NCBI GenBank assembly: GCA_016187335.1
Contig: JACPJW010000002.1
Coordinates: 32,510-96,509 of the forward strand
Direction of reading: 5' to 3'
Length of the DNA stretch: 64,000 nucleotides
From: Candidatus Aenigmatarchaeota archaeon
Lineage (GTDB): Archaea; Aenigmatarchaeota; Aenigmatarchaeia; GW2011-AR5
How positions within the stretch are numbered: position 1 is the stretch's first letter; each line of letters begins with the position of its first letter. The position numbers and the translations under genes were made by a program. Of the stretch, positions 7,919 to 16,567 are shown piece after piece. Below the pieces are notes generated by a model. It worked only from the letters and a program-made list of their open reading frames with translations. It made no database searches and was not told the origin of the DNA.

Positions 7919-10900
7919 TTACGCCGGCTTTGCTTCCGCCCTTCTGCAGTCAGGGCAGAACGAGCATTCGCCGGGGTCGCATATGTTGTTGCTCAGGCAG
8001 CCGGAGCACTGCTCGCCTTGCGGCGGCTGGAATTGCTGTTGCGGTGCCGCCGTTGCTGTTCCGCCCGCTCCGCCTCCGCTTGTCCCGCCCCTGCAGTCAA
8101 CCTGGCATGCAGTCGGATTGTTCCGCTCGAAGTCGTCGCAGATGCCGTCGCCGCAAAGGTTGTAGCCTTCCTGCGGCTGCTGTTGAATTGATTGCACCTG
8201 CTGCACCGGCTGCTGGAATTGTCCTTGTGGCTGCTGGAACTGCTGCGGCTGATTGAATTCGCCGCCTTCAAATTCGCTGAACTCTTCTCTTCTTCCAAAG
8301 CCAGAGCCGCCTCCTTTGCCGCTTGCTAGCTGCTCAAGTCCCTGCTTTGCTTCTGCTGGCAGATACTGCCCTAAATATTGCAGGCATTCTTTCGCTTCTG
8401 AAGGTCCGCGGCCGCAGTAATCCTTGCATTCCTCGCCGCTGCATTTGCCCGGCACGCCTGGCGCATTTTGCCCGCCTGTTCCATACTTCTTCATCAGTTC
8501 AACCATAGGGCCCTCGCAGTAAGGGAATATATCCTTCTCAGGGTTGTTCACGCCGAGTGCGTAATTCTTTATCTTGCACGTCATGTCGTAAGGCGGCTTG
8601 ACTCCGGGTATTGCTCCCGCAGGCGGACCCTCTCCTTCCGGCAGCACGGCGTACATAATGCAGGCGTCGCCTTCAAGCCCGCGCACTTCAACCTTCGGCC
8701 CCTTGCTGCCTTCAGGATAGAATATGAGCTTCTTGCACAGCCGGAATCCCCTGTTGAAGCACTCTCCGTCAGAGCCGCACTCAGTGTCGCTGGTTGCCGC
8801 TACGGCCTCGAAGTTGTCGCCTACCTTGACAGCCTGCGACTCCTTTATGCTGTTGACGTCATCACTGGAGCTCAGCATGAGATACAAGGCATCCTTCATC
8901 ATGACGTCTTTTATATAGCGGATGTCGCCCTTGACTCCGATGAGGTCGTTCTCGCCCGGCGTTCCTTTCTGGACAATGTCCCGCAGCTTTGTTTTTATCT
9001 CGTCAACCTTGCCTTTTGCTGCCGAGAACATGTTTGAAACGCGCCTGTACCGGCCTTCGTCTGCTGATTTCGTCGATTCGTAATAATTCGCGATATCCTC
9101 TGTTTTCTTTGCCAGCCTGTCCAGTTCTATTCTCAGTTCCTCCATCTTGAATGCCATCGAAAGAAGGTCCGATGATTCGGGTATTTTCTCTATGGACTCT
9201 ACATCCGCTTCCCTTATGTCGCCCTTTACAACGCATTGCGAGAGCGACACGCATCCGCTGTTGTCCCTTCGCACAATCATTTCGCCGCCCTGCTGCCCGC
9301 ATTTTTCGTAGGCTTCTTTCGGCAGGTCGCGCGAGCACTGCGACGTCTCGCCGCATTTCATCAGGGGGCATCCGCTTTCATCAAAATCTTTTATGACGGA
9401 AAGCCCCTTTTCAAGGCAGCTGCCTTCAATTCTCTGCCTCTGCTCCAGCGGTATTGGCTCGCATCCGCTTTTCGTCGGCTTTGAAGAGCATTTGGAAATC
9501 CTGCAGCCGCCCTGGGTAGAAAACACAAGGCCGAGACCCAGCTGCTCGCAGCCTTTTCGCGTCGCCTCTACTTCCCTTTCAGTTTCGCTCCGGCACTTCT
9601 TTCCCTGCTCAAGCGGGTTCAGTTCCGGCAGAAGCTGCGGCGAAGATTCGCCGAAAGAGCAGTCAGGAAAGCTGCAGCCGTTGACATCGTTCCTTATTTG
9701 GAATCTTCCTCCTTTTGCTTCGCATGTCTGCTTTGCATCATGCGGTATTGAAAATTCAGGGCACGTGCGCCTTATGTCTTCGCACACGACCTTCACGAAG
9801 CCTGTTTCCTTCTCAACTTCCTGCCTGCATCCCTGCGGTATTCTGTCTTCTGAAACGCGGCACGGCTCGCAGAACCTGCCGCCCCTTGGGTCTGTCCTGC
9901 ATGCCGCAAAAGATCCGTCAGGGCATTTTATCCTGTCCGGTTCCGCTCCGACGCAGTCCTGCCGGCAGTTTTGCGAGTTTTCTCCGCCGCTGCATACGCT
10001 GTCGCCGCAGCATGTTGCAGGACCCCTACATCCTCTCTCGTCGAACGAGCCGCTGACTGAATAGCCGCGCTCGCACACAGGCGCGGGATGGACAGGACAC
10101 TCCTGCCTTTGGCAGTCGCTCGGGCACGTTCCTGCATAAGACGGCTGTCCTAAGCAGCCTGGGTCGGCTCCCGGCCCGCATCCTCCCGTCACATCCGCTT
10201 CTCCTTCTTCGCATATATTGTTTCCGCAGGCGGCTTTCCCTCTGCAGTCATCAGGGCACGTCACGGAACTTTCTGCTGCTTCGCATACGCCGTTGCCGCA
10301 CGTGCTTGTCCTGCCCGGGCACCTGTCAACCTTGTTCCATCCGGGCGGCAGGCATGAATTAGAGAATTCCTTGCAGTTGCCTGCTGCATCCGTCGCGGGC
10401 GTTATGACGGTAACGCATGCTTCCGTCTTTCCCAAAGGCGTGCATAAATATCCGGTCACGCAGCCCTTGCTGTCGTATTCCGCTCTCGCGTAAGCGCCCG
10501 AAGAGCATTGTGGTTGCGCAGGCGGCGTTGGGCATGTTGTTGTCTGGTTTTGGGGAGGTTGCGGAGGAGGCGATGGCGGCGGCGCTGTTGTTTGGTTTTG
10601 TTGTGTCGTGGTTGTCTGCTGCTGCTCATGTCCCGTGCATGATGCATCGCAAGGTCTGCAGCCTGAACCGGCGTCGCAAGTCTGCTGGCACTTTGCTTCA
10701 AATCCGTCGGGGCATACTTTTTTTGTTTCCCCGCAGGAAGTTGCCTGCTCATTATATTTACATTGCCCTGTGGAAGATTCGCATGTTCCCGGAGAATATG
10801 TGATATAGCTGTTGCCCCTGCACGAAGCGGCAGGCGGGCTGTTGCACGAAACGCCGGCGCACGGGTCCGGCGGCGGTGCCTGTTGCTGTCCCGACGTGTC

Positions 10901-10966
10901 ATTTTGCGCGAAAACGACTGAGAGGAACAAAGAAGCAACTAACGCAATTACGAACGCCTTGCGCAT
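7919..10966 (-). CDS. Giant Cys-rich secreted surface protein (1015 residues)
   Basis: Begins with a clean signal peptide (FVIALVASLFLSVVFAQ). The body is built of disulfide-rich modules: about five copies of a C-G-x2-x-C-x2-x-E-x5-8-C-x2-D-C motif (CGNGVCEAAESSVTCPDDC is one), a Kazal-like block CKEFSNSCLPPGWNKVD, and further Cys clusters. A region without cysteines near residues 590-680 looks alpha-helical (MEELRIELDRLAKKTEDIANY), followed by a Gln-rich, Pro-rich tail and a last Cys motif. No C-terminal membrane helix is visible, so attachment may be non-covalent. Probably part of the cell envelope or an adhesin; the exact role is unknown. Confidence 0.8.
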   Translation of the reverse strand: MRKAFVIALVASLFLSVVFAQNDTSGQQQAPPPDPCAGVSCNSPPAASCRGNSYITYSPGTCESSTGQCKYNEQATSCGETKKVCPDGFEAKCQQTCDAGSGCRPCDASCTGHEQQQTTTTQQNQTTAPPPSPPPQPPQNQTTTCPTPPAQPQCSSGAYARAEYDSKGCVTGYLCTPLGKTEACVTVITPATDAAGNCKEFSNSCLPPGWNKVDRCPGRTSTCGNGVCEAAESSVTCPDDCRGKAACGNNICEEGEADVTGGCGPGADPGCLGQPSYAGTCPSDCQRQECPVHPAPVCERGYSVSGSFDERGCRGPATCCGDSVCSGGENSQNCRQDCVGAEPDRIKCPDGSFAACRTDPRGGRFCEPCRVSEDRIPQGCRQEVEKETGFVKVVCEDIRRTCPEFSIPHDAKQTCEAKGGRFQIRNDVNGCSFPDCSFGESSPQLLPELNPLEQGKKCRSETEREVEATRKGCEQLGLGLVFSTQGGCRISKCSSKPTKSGCEPIPLEQRQRIEGSCLEKGLSVIKDFDESGCPLMKCGETSQCSRDLPKEAYEKCGQQGGEMIVRRDNSGCVSLSQCVVKGDIREADVESIEKIPESSDLLSMAFKMEELRIELDRLAKKTEDIANYYESTKSADEGRYRRVSNMFSAAKGKVDEIKTKLRDIVQKGTPGENDLIGVKGDIRYIKDVMMKDALYLMLSSSDDVNSIKESQAVKVGDNFEAVAATSDTECGSDGECFNRGFRLCKKLIFYPEGSKGPKVEVRGLEGDACIMYAVLPEGEGPPAGAIPGVKPPYDMTCKIKNYALGVNNPEKDIFPYCEGPMVELMKKYGTGGQNAPGVPGKCSGEECKDYCGRGPSEAKECLQYLGQYLPAEAKQGLEQLASGKGGGSGFGRREEFSEFEGGEFNQPQQFQQPQGQFQQPVQQVQSIQQQPQEGYNLCGDGICDDFERNNPTACQVDCRGGTSGGGAGGTATAAPQQQFQPPQGEQCSGCLSNNICDPGECSFCPDCRRAEAKPA

Positions 10967-10986
10967 TTTAAAACTTGGTTTTGGTT

Positions 10987-10996
10987 CATATATAAG
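10987..10996 (-). promoter_or_regulatory. TATA box for the Cys-rich surface gene
   Basis: On the minus strand CTTATATATG lies 21-30 nt upstream of ATG 10966, an almost ideal archaeal TATA box for leaderless transcription. Confidence 0.7.
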
Positions 10997-11269
10997 CGTT
11001 TTATGTAGGGTAAAAAAGAATCAAGGCAAAAACGAAACAAAAAAATCCGGAACCGCTTCAATTTCCTGAAAACCGATTTTGACGAATAAGGAGCTTCTGA
11101 AAAACTCAAGGGGACGTTGCGCTTTCGCCTTCGACTCACCATCACTTAACAGGCATTAGACAAAATATTTTTATACTCGTTTTATATATTGCACGGTCGT
11201 CGGACGCAAAGTATTATCTACAAGGGCTTGAATTTTTAACAAATTAGATGGATGAACCGATTGAAACAT

Positions 11270-11280
11270 TTTATATTTAT
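11270..11280 (+). promoter_or_regulatory. TATA box for the AT-rich orphan gene
   Basis: TTTATATTTAT ends 16 nt before ATG 11297, consistent with a leaderless or very short leader transcript. Confidence 0.55.
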
Positions 11281-11296
11281 CTAGGCTACTTTAATT

Positions 11297-12139
11297 ATGG
11301 GAATTTTCGACAGATTCAAAAAGTCTATTATTTCAAAAGAAGATGTTATAGAAAATTTTATTTATTTAAAAGAAGATCCGACCCAACAAATACAATATGA
11401 AATTAAAAACGGAATTATACATTTTCGAAATCTAAATGTCACCAATGTTCTAGGAGTTGATTTGCGAATTAATAAGACTTGGTATAGACTTTGCAACTGG
11501 GAGGGATTTCATATTTATGTCATGGGATTGGTTGGGGGTTGGAATGCAATAGAAGGCATGATACAGCTTAGTGATTCTTTGAAAAAAGGAAATATACCAG
11601 ATATGATAAAAAATGCTGATGAAAAAACATTAAAAGAAATTAAAAACTATAAACCACCAGAAAATTTTGTTACTATTAAAGATAAAATTGAGAAAATGAG
11701 TAAATCGGAAATAAAAAAGATAAAGAAAGTCAAGGAAATTATAGGAAGCGAGAAATTAATTCTTTCGCATACAGTAGATCAACTAAGTTTTATAATTAAT
11801 CTTATCAAGAAGGACAAAAAAATACAAACAACTAAAAATAAGCCTGTTGCTGAAATAGAAAGTTTTATCTACAAAAAACCTGTATTTTCCATGGATACAG
11901 ATGAAATGGAACTAAAATTAGTTAGATTTTTCATATTACAAGATAAAATTACCCCAGAACACGCAAAACTAATTCTACCAGTCGTCAAAGATTTTCTTGA
12001 TGGAATAATGAATCAACCAGGAGTTCTAATACCAAAAGAAACAATTGAATTGGAAATAAAATACTTCAAAAACTATATCAAAATTTTAAAAAAATCAATA
12101 AAAGATAATTCAACAATAGAACCTCTGCTCTTGAAATGA
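11297..12139 (+). CDS. AT-rich orphan protein of 280 residues
   Basis: A soluble, Lys/Ile/Asn-rich protein with no signal peptide and no family I recognise. Two parts are visible: an N-terminal mixed region with the aromatic stretch NKTWYRLCNWEGFHIYVMG and a C-terminal helical region (LKLVRFFILQDKITPEHAKLIL). Codon use is strongly A/T biased at third positions, unlike the GC-richer neighbours, which suggests recent acquisition from an AT-rich source. It is transcribed divergently from the surface gene and stands alone, with its own promoter. Confidence 0.65.
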   Translation: MGIFDRFKKSIISKEDVIENFIYLKEDPTQQIQYEIKNGIIHFRNLNVTNVLGVDLRINKTWYRLCNWEGFHIYVMGLVGGWNAIEGMIQLSDSLKKGNIPDMIKNADEKTLKEIKNYKPPENFVTIKDKIEKMSKSEIKKIKKVKEIIGSEKLILSHTVDQLSFIINLIKKDKKIQTTKNKPVAEIESFIYKKPVFSMDTDEMELKLVRFFILQDKITPEHAKLILPVVKDFLDGIMNQPGVLIPKETIELEIKYFKNYIKILKKSIKDNSTIEPLLLK

Positions 12140-12189
12140 AATAGGGAACTTAGGTCCCCCATAACCCTCCTTGTGTGCGACTCGCTTCC

Positions 12190-12227
12190 ACTGCGGGTTC
12201 CTATGAAATTTGTGAAGAACCCACAGT
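12190..12227. repeat. Imperfect inverted repeat (possible hairpin)
   Basis: Arms 12190-12200 and 12217-12227 pair over 10 of 11 positions (GGGTTC with GAACCC, then a C/A mismatch, then ACTG with CAGT), leaving a 16-nt loop. It lies in the GC-richer spacer between the convergent orphan and beta-propeller genes and may be a terminator or part of a small RNA. Confidence 0.45.
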
Positions 12228-12310
12228 ATTCCCGCTAGGCGAATAACTACGGAATTTGCCCTCCGTCATACGCCTTAAAATCAATCTAAGTTAATGAAGG
12301 TCTCCAGAGG

Positions 12311-14473
12311 CTAAGCTCTCGCCGGCAGCTCGACCCTGCTGATTTCTTCCATGCTGTCAAGATTGTTCGCCTTCACGAATTTGTCTGATATCGTGTAAAG
12401 CGCATTGCCTATGTACAATGACCTTCTCACCTGATGGCGCGGGTAATAATACTCGCCGTCTTTTTCCTTTTCGTCGTGCGTTACCTTTCCTTTCAGCACA
12501 AAGCCTTTCTCAAGCGTCACGTCAAATACATAGGCGCCCTGCCACGAATATTCATAAGGCTTCTCTGCCAGAAGCGCGGGGATAACAAGCAGGTTCTTTG
12601 CCCTGCTGAACAGGAACGCCTTGTGGTCTCTCAGGGCTTCGGAATCCGTCCCCCTTTCGCCTATTTCGAATTTCGCCAGCTCTTTCGGGTTTGAAACATC
12701 GCTTACGTCGAACAGCGATATTTTCAGCCCCTTGAATACAGCCCTCTTCTCATCTTCTGTTGCCCTGCCCACTCCAATGATATGGTTCTCATCGTAAGGG
12801 TGCAGGTAATCGGACACGCCGGGAATCTTAAGCTCGCCCAGCGCTCGCGGGTTCGCGGGATCCTTCAGGTCTATCACGAAAAGCGGGTCTGTCCTGACAA
12901 AAGTCACAAGATAAGCGCGGTCGCCCATGAAGCGCGCTGAAAATATCCTTTCGCCCGGCGCAAGGTCTTCTACCCTGCCTGCAATTTTCATGTCGCTGTC
13001 AAGGACGTAAACATTGTTCAGGGTTGAAGACCGCGGCCTTTGCGGCGGTGGCTGCGAAGGAGGTGAAGACGCTGAAGTCTCAACTGTCACCACCGGTACC
13101 GCGGGTTTTTCTATAGCTCCAGATGCCTGCGCAATTCTTGATCCGGCATTCACATCAGCTGCTGCAATTTCGACTGAGGCACCGCCAAAGCCAGGGTTTG
13201 TCGTCGTTGCTATCCTGAAATAGCCTTTGTATTCGTCCATCGAGAACTGGTTCAGCGGCTGTCCTGGGACTTCTCCGTTGGTTTTGTATTCTATCTTCCC
13301 GCCGCTTATCGCTATTTTATGTACTACACTCTTGTCCATTTCTTTTGCAATTTCCCCCTGTATTTCCGCATATTTTTCCTCCATTCTCTTCATGATACGC
13401 GCGGCTTCCTCGGGGTTCAGTGACTCAAGCCACTCGCGCAGCGTTTTTTCGGTTTCGGATATTTTTTGGTAGTAAGGCTTTTCCGAATTTCTTATTTCCC
13501 TTATCCTGCCGGCAGTTTCATCAGGCACCCTAGGGATTATCACATCGTCGATAAGCCGCTCAATTGCATAGGAATCTTTCACGTGTTTCTGGTAAACCAT
13601 GTATATGTTGCTATCAGAAACGTAGAGCGTGCCCGAGCGTCCTAAAAGGAAAACCTTGTTTTCCTCGTTTTTTGAATCGTCTCTAACGTTAAACGAAGCT
13701 ATGTTCGTGAACTGGTACGACCTGTCGGGGAAGTCAAAATAGTGGATATCGGGAAAGTCTTTTCCGCCAGATGAGAACGGCAGCACTACTTCGTCGCCGT
13801 TATAGAATGCCGGCGCTGTTATTATGGCATAAACATAATCGCCTATCATGCGCGAGCTGAAGTAGGTCCCGTTGAAATTAAGGTTTCTTTTAAGGACGGG
13901 GCTCGATTTGTCCGAAACGTCATAAACATGCAGGAACGTGGCCGCGAAATAAGGCCTGGCAATAACAGGGGATTCTTTTCTTCCGAACACGACAAGCTTA
14001 TCTCCGTTTATGTAAATTTCCTGGACGTTGCTGTCTGTAAAGTTTACGTAAGAAAGGAGCTTCGCGCTTTCCGGCGGGTAAGCATCTATAATCGCAATGC
14101 CGTTTTCAGCGGCTGCGTAAATGTATTTCCCGTCGCTTTTTACAATATCCGCTTCGTCAACGCCGGCAACCTGGATGTTTGTCGTGGAGTAATCATCTGA
14201 GCGCTGCGTTGTTTCCGCTTTCATTTCTGATCCGGCTGCTGCCATAACAGCTTCCGTTGAAACAAACCCGTATTCTTCTGCATTGGCCTTGAGGAAATTT
14301 TTCAGCTCTTCCGGAGATGAGAACTTCTTTAATTCTGACTGCGAAGTGCCTTGTTTTGCTACTGCGAATAAAACAACCGCTGCTGCCAAAAAAGCAATCA
14401 AAGCAAGGTAAACCAGCGACTGTGACTCTCCTTTGTGCCTATGAACTCTTCTGTTGTAATTTTCTCCGGACAT
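12311..14473 (-). CDS. Membrane-anchored beta-propeller protein (COG4880-like)
   Basis: A 720-residue protein with one N-terminal membrane helix (LVYLALIAFLAAAVVLFAVA) and a large extracytoplasmic domain. The signature NIQVAGVDEADIVKSDGKYIY and the later propeller blades (YLVTFVRTDPLFVIDLKDP, FVFDVTLEKG-type repeats) match the archaeal/bacterial 'secreted protein with C-terminal beta-propeller' family. A helical, charged insert near residues 320-390 and a Pro-rich linker interrupt the propeller. Its function is unknown; propellers usually bind proteins or glycans. A TATA box lies inside the end of the upstream regulator gene. Confidence 0.88.
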   Translation of the reverse strand: MSGENYNRRVHRHKGESQSLVYLALIAFLAAAVVLFAVAKQGTSQSELKKFSSPEELKNFLKANAEEYGFVSTEAVMAAAGSEMKAETTQRSDDYSTTNIQVAGVDEADIVKSDGKYIYAAAENGIAIIDAYPPESAKLLSYVNFTDSNVQEIYINGDKLVVFGRKESPVIARPYFAATFLHVYDVSDKSSPVLKRNLNFNGTYFSSRMIGDYVYAIITAPAFYNGDEVVLPFSSGGKDFPDIHYFDFPDRSYQFTNIASFNVRDDSKNEENKVFLLGRSGTLYVSDSNIYMVYQKHVKDSYAIERLIDDVIIPRVPDETAGRIREIRNSEKPYYQKISETEKTLREWLESLNPEEAARIMKRMEEKYAEIQGEIAKEMDKSVVHKIAISGGKIEYKTNGEVPGQPLNQFSMDEYKGYFRIATTTNPGFGGASVEIAAADVNAGSRIAQASGAIEKPAVPVVTVETSASSPPSQPPPQRPRSSTLNNVYVLDSDMKIAGRVEDLAPGERIFSARFMGDRAYLVTFVRTDPLFVIDLKDPANPRALGELKIPGVSDYLHPYDENHIIGVGRATEDEKRAVFKGLKISLFDVSDVSNPKELAKFEIGERGTDSEALRDHKAFLFSRAKNLLVIPALLAEKPYEYSWQGAYVFDVTLEKGFVLKGKVTHDEKEKDGEYYYPRHQVRRSLYIGNALYTISDKFVKANNLDSMEEISRVELPARA

Positions 14474-14492
14474 GAATACATTAATGAGCTCT

Positions 14493-14506
14493 ATTTTATT
14501 TATATT
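14493..14506 (-). promoter_or_regulatory. TATA box for the beta-propeller gene
   Basis: Minus-strand AATATAAATAAAAT lies 20-33 nt upstream of ATG 14473 and overlaps the last codons of the upstream regulator gene, so the propeller gene can be transcribed alone. Confidence 0.6.
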
Positions 14507-15048
14507 GTCTGATTTGTTAGGGTCTTTGCCCTAAGATTTCTGATTGCCACATACGTTATGCCGGTTATGCCGATAAAAGTGAGAACCAGACCTAGGATGG
14601 CATCAGGATTCATTGGTTCAGGCGCAGGAGGCTCGGCAGGCGCGGATTGCTCCGCGGGCGAGACTTTTTGCGCAGCGGTGGCCGATTCCTGCGCACCGGT
14701 AACCGCGTCCATTGCCATGAAAACGTCCTGCGATGATGTGTAAAGATACGTTCCTGCAGCGGCTATGAGGAAGAACATGGAAAACATCACAGCCCAGGAA
14801 TAATTCGGCTTCAGCAAGCTTTCGCCCTTTTGTGTCAGCTTGTAGTAAACCCATTTATTCCCTTCCTGCCTGTAAACTAAACCGGATTTTTCCAAGACTC
14901 CCAGATGCTCTGCTACCGTCGTGACGTGCTTGTCAAGTATCTTCGAAAGCTCAGAAGCCGTGTAAGGCCTTCTGGCTATGTGCTTTATGATTTCCTGCCT
15001 TGTCGATGTATTCAGAGCTTTCAGCGTTACAGAGTCCATTATTTCCAT
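14500..15048 (-). CDS. ArsR-type winged-helix regulator with two membrane helices
   Basis: A 182-residue protein. The N-terminal 75 residues form an ArsR-type winged helix (TASELSKILDKHVTTVAEHLGVLEKSG, then the wing LVYRQEGNKWVYYKL). A first membrane helix follows (WAVMFSMFFLIAAAGTYLY), then a roughly 45-residue Ala/Pro/Glu-rich extracytoplasmic segment, and a second helix (ILGLVLTFIGITGITYVA) with a short basic tail. This topology places the DNA-binding domain in the cytosol and a sensor-like loop outside. It lies 26 nt upstream of the beta-propeller gene and may sense or regulate it. Confidence 0.82.
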   Translation of the reverse strand: MEIMDSVTLKALNTSTRQEIIKHIARRPYTASELSKILDKHVTTVAEHLGVLEKSGLVYRQEGNKWVYYKLTQKGESLLKPNYSWAVMFSMFFLIAAAGTYLYTSSQDVFMAMDAVTGAQESATAAQKVSPAEQSAPAEPPAPEPMNPDAILGLVLTFIGITGITYVAIRNLRAKTLTNQTI

Positions 15049-15101
15049 AATAGAAATCTTCAGGTGATAGTTATTAAATGTTACGTTTTGTTAGGGTGGT
15101 A

Positions 15102-15111
15102 AAAAATTTAT
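15102..15111 (+). promoter_or_regulatory. TATA box for the FNR-like gene
   Basis: AAAAATTTAT lies 23-32 nt before ATG 15134, fitting leaderless transcription. Confidence 0.5.
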
Positions 15112-15133
15112 CCTTTGCGCAACAGTTATATTC

Positions 15134-15832
15134 ATGCCCCAATTCTCTTTGGTGGTTCTGGAAAGCAGAAAGGAAGCAGCAGACACCATGGCGATAAAGT
15201 TTGAAAAGCCGCAGATAGATTACAAGCCCGGCCAGTACATGCTTTACGAGCTGCCTGTGCAGGACCCGGAAGGCCCGACGCGTTCCTTCTCGCTTGCCTC
15301 GTCGCCCACCGAAAGCTTCCTGATGCTTACAACAAAACTTACAGGAAGCGTATTCAAGAGCAAGCTGGCGCAGATGAAAAAAGGCGACACCATAAATGCA
15401 AGCGGACCTTCAGGACGCTTTGTTCTGCAGGACTCGCCAAAACATCTTTTCATCGCCGGCGGCATCGGGATAACGCCGTTCCGCTCCATGATAAAGTACG
15501 CTGTTGACACAGAACTGCAAGAAAAGATAACGCTGCTTTATTCAAACAAAGTTCCGGAGGAGATAGCTTTTTTCGATGAGCTTGATAAATGGCAGAATCA
15601 GAACAGATTCTTGCGCGTTGTCCACACGATAACTAAGCCCGAGGAAAGCGAGGAGCAATGGAACGGACGAGTTGGCAGGATTGATGCCGCACTGATAAAA
15701 GAGCATCTGGACGCTGAAACTATTGTTTACGTATGCGGACCGCCGGGGATGGTTGACGCCATGGTTGCCGTGCTCAAGGACATAGGCGTGCCTGAGAAAA
15801 GAATCAAGGCCGAAAGATTTGAGGGGTACTGA
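15134..15832 (+). CDS. FNR-like FAD/NAD(P)-binding oxidoreductase
   Basis: A 232-residue ferredoxin-NADP reductase fold protein. The FAD-binding RSFSLAS motif, the NAD(P)-binding GGIGITPFRSM loop and the C-terminal VCGPPGMVDAMV are all present. It would transfer electrons between NAD(P)H and a one-electron carrier such as a ferredoxin, in the cytosol. No iron-sulfur Cys cluster is fused, and no carrier gene is adjacent, so the partner is unknown. It is transcribed divergently from the membrane-bound regulator. Confidence 0.9.
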   Translation: MPQFSLVVLESRKEAADTMAIKFEKPQIDYKPGQYMLYELPVQDPEGPTRSFSLASSPTESFLMLTTKLTGSVFKSKLAQMKKGDTINASGPSGRFVLQDSPKHLFIAGGIGITPFRSMIKYAVDTELQEKITLLYSNKVPEEIAFFDELDKWQNQNRFLRVVHTITKPEESEEQWNGRVGRIDAALIKEHLDAETIVYVCGPPGMVDAMVAVLKDIGVPEKRIKAERFEGY

Positions 15833-15881
15833 TATAATTTTAAAAGGCTTCATGCTTCGGATATTGTAAAGTGATTATAAC

Positions 15882-16073
15882 TTGCACTGGTTAAAACCTG
15901 GTTATGAACTTAGGGAGGGAGATTGGGCAATTACTAGAGATGGTCATGTACTGGTTGTTGAAAGATTCGTCATTACCCCGAAAAGAGGAACGGTAGAATG
16001 CACCATTTACCCGAAAAACGAACTTCCTTACTGGCCTGATGAAATCGCTGTTTATATAAGGGTACGCGGCTGA
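15882..16073 (+). CDS. Hypothetical 63-residue protein
   Basis: A small soluble protein with segments GDWAITRDGHVLVVERFVITP and KNELPYWPDEIAVYIRVRG, beta-rich by appearance. I recognise no family. The start is TTG; GTGATTATAAC directly precedes it (15871-15881), which is the SD form used here and supports translation. Confidence 0.55.
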   Translation: MHWLKPGYELREGDWAITRDGHVLVVERFVITPKRGTVECTIYPKNELPYWPDEIAVYIRVRG

Positions 16074-16116
16074 CGAATCATTTAATAATCAATCATTCAT
16101 AATAGAATTGATAATC

Positions 16117-16335
16117 ATGTTCGGCTTCTTGGAAAAGATAAAGCGCTTGTTCAGGAAAAAGGAAGAGCCTCAGCAGCCGCAGCAACCTGTCGAGATAAAA
16201 GAAGTGAAAGAACCTCAAAAGGAGCAACAAAAACAGAGGAAAGACCCCGACCGCCCGGAAAAGAACTGCCCCCACTGCGGCGCGCCGAATGACACCTTCG
16301 TGCATGTCTGCTGGCTCTGCAAGAAGGATATATGA
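16117..16335 (+). CDS. Small zinc-ribbon protein with charged linker
   Basis: A 72-residue protein. The N-terminus (FGFLEKIKRLFRKK) may form an amphipathic membrane-binding helix. A Gln/Lys/Glu-rich linker follows, and the C-terminus is a zinc ribbon, CPHCGAPNDTFVHVCWLCKKD, with two CxxC pairs (C-P-H-C and C-W-L-C). TTG 16108 is an alternative start, but TTGATAATC before ATG 16117 looks like its ribosome site. Function unknown. Confidence 0.7.
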   Translation: MFGFLEKIKRLFRKKEEPQQPQQPVEIKEVKEPQKEQQKQRKDPDRPEKNCPHCGAPNDTFVHVCWLCKKDI

Positions 16336-16452
16336 CACAAATTATTTCTGCGCGGCTTTTTCCTCAACCAAGACGGCGTTTAATACCACGTTCTGCTCGG
16401 AACTGGCAGCATCTTTCTGACAAGCATTTATCATTTAACGCTTTTATTTGTA

Positions 16453-16485
16453 GGCGTTGATGGGTCGTTGATATGCCGTTGATAT
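16453..16485. repeat. Three direct repeats of 11 bp
   Basis: CGTTGAT occurs at 16455, 16466 and 16477, exactly 11 bp apart, within units GGCGTTGATGG, GTCGTTGATAT and GCCGTTGATAT. This is about one helical turn, so bound proteins would line up on one face of the DNA. The repeats lie 50-80 bp upstream of the MscS promoter and could be an operator. Confidence 0.5.
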
Positions 16486-16536
16486 TGTATTTATTGAGAG
16501 CGGTAGAAAATATTCTGAATCTAACACACTGCGATA

Positions 16537-16546
16537 TTTTTATAAA
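16537..16546 (+). promoter_or_regulatory. TATA box for the MscS gene
   Basis: TTTTTATAAA lies 22-31 nt before ATG 16568, the normal position for a leaderless archaeal transcript. Confidence 0.6.
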
Positions 16547-16567
16547 CATTACGCTACAGCTCTTATC

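Larger units (their letters stand above)
10967..11296. other. 330-nt divergent intergenic region
   Basis: Separates the Cys-rich surface gene (minus) from the AT-rich orphan (plus). It holds a TATA box at each end and no reading frame of note. The centre (about 11050-11160) has higher GC than its flanks but I see no convincing RNA gene. Confidence 0.5.

Noticed and set aside
8468..10803. Long plus-strand open frames opposite the Cys-rich surface gene
   Set aside because: They are antisense to a protein with signal peptide and regular Cys motifs; the frames stay open because of its GC-rich codons and show low-complexity Cys/Arg/His content.
11050..11160. Possible C/D-box small RNA in the divergent spacer
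   Set aside because: One GTGATGG and scattered CTGA exist, but not in the order and spacing of a C/D RNA on either strand.
12140..12310. Possible tRNA remnant (GCGGGTTC-like stretch)
   Set aside because: No acceptor or D arm can be paired; only a single hairpin remains.
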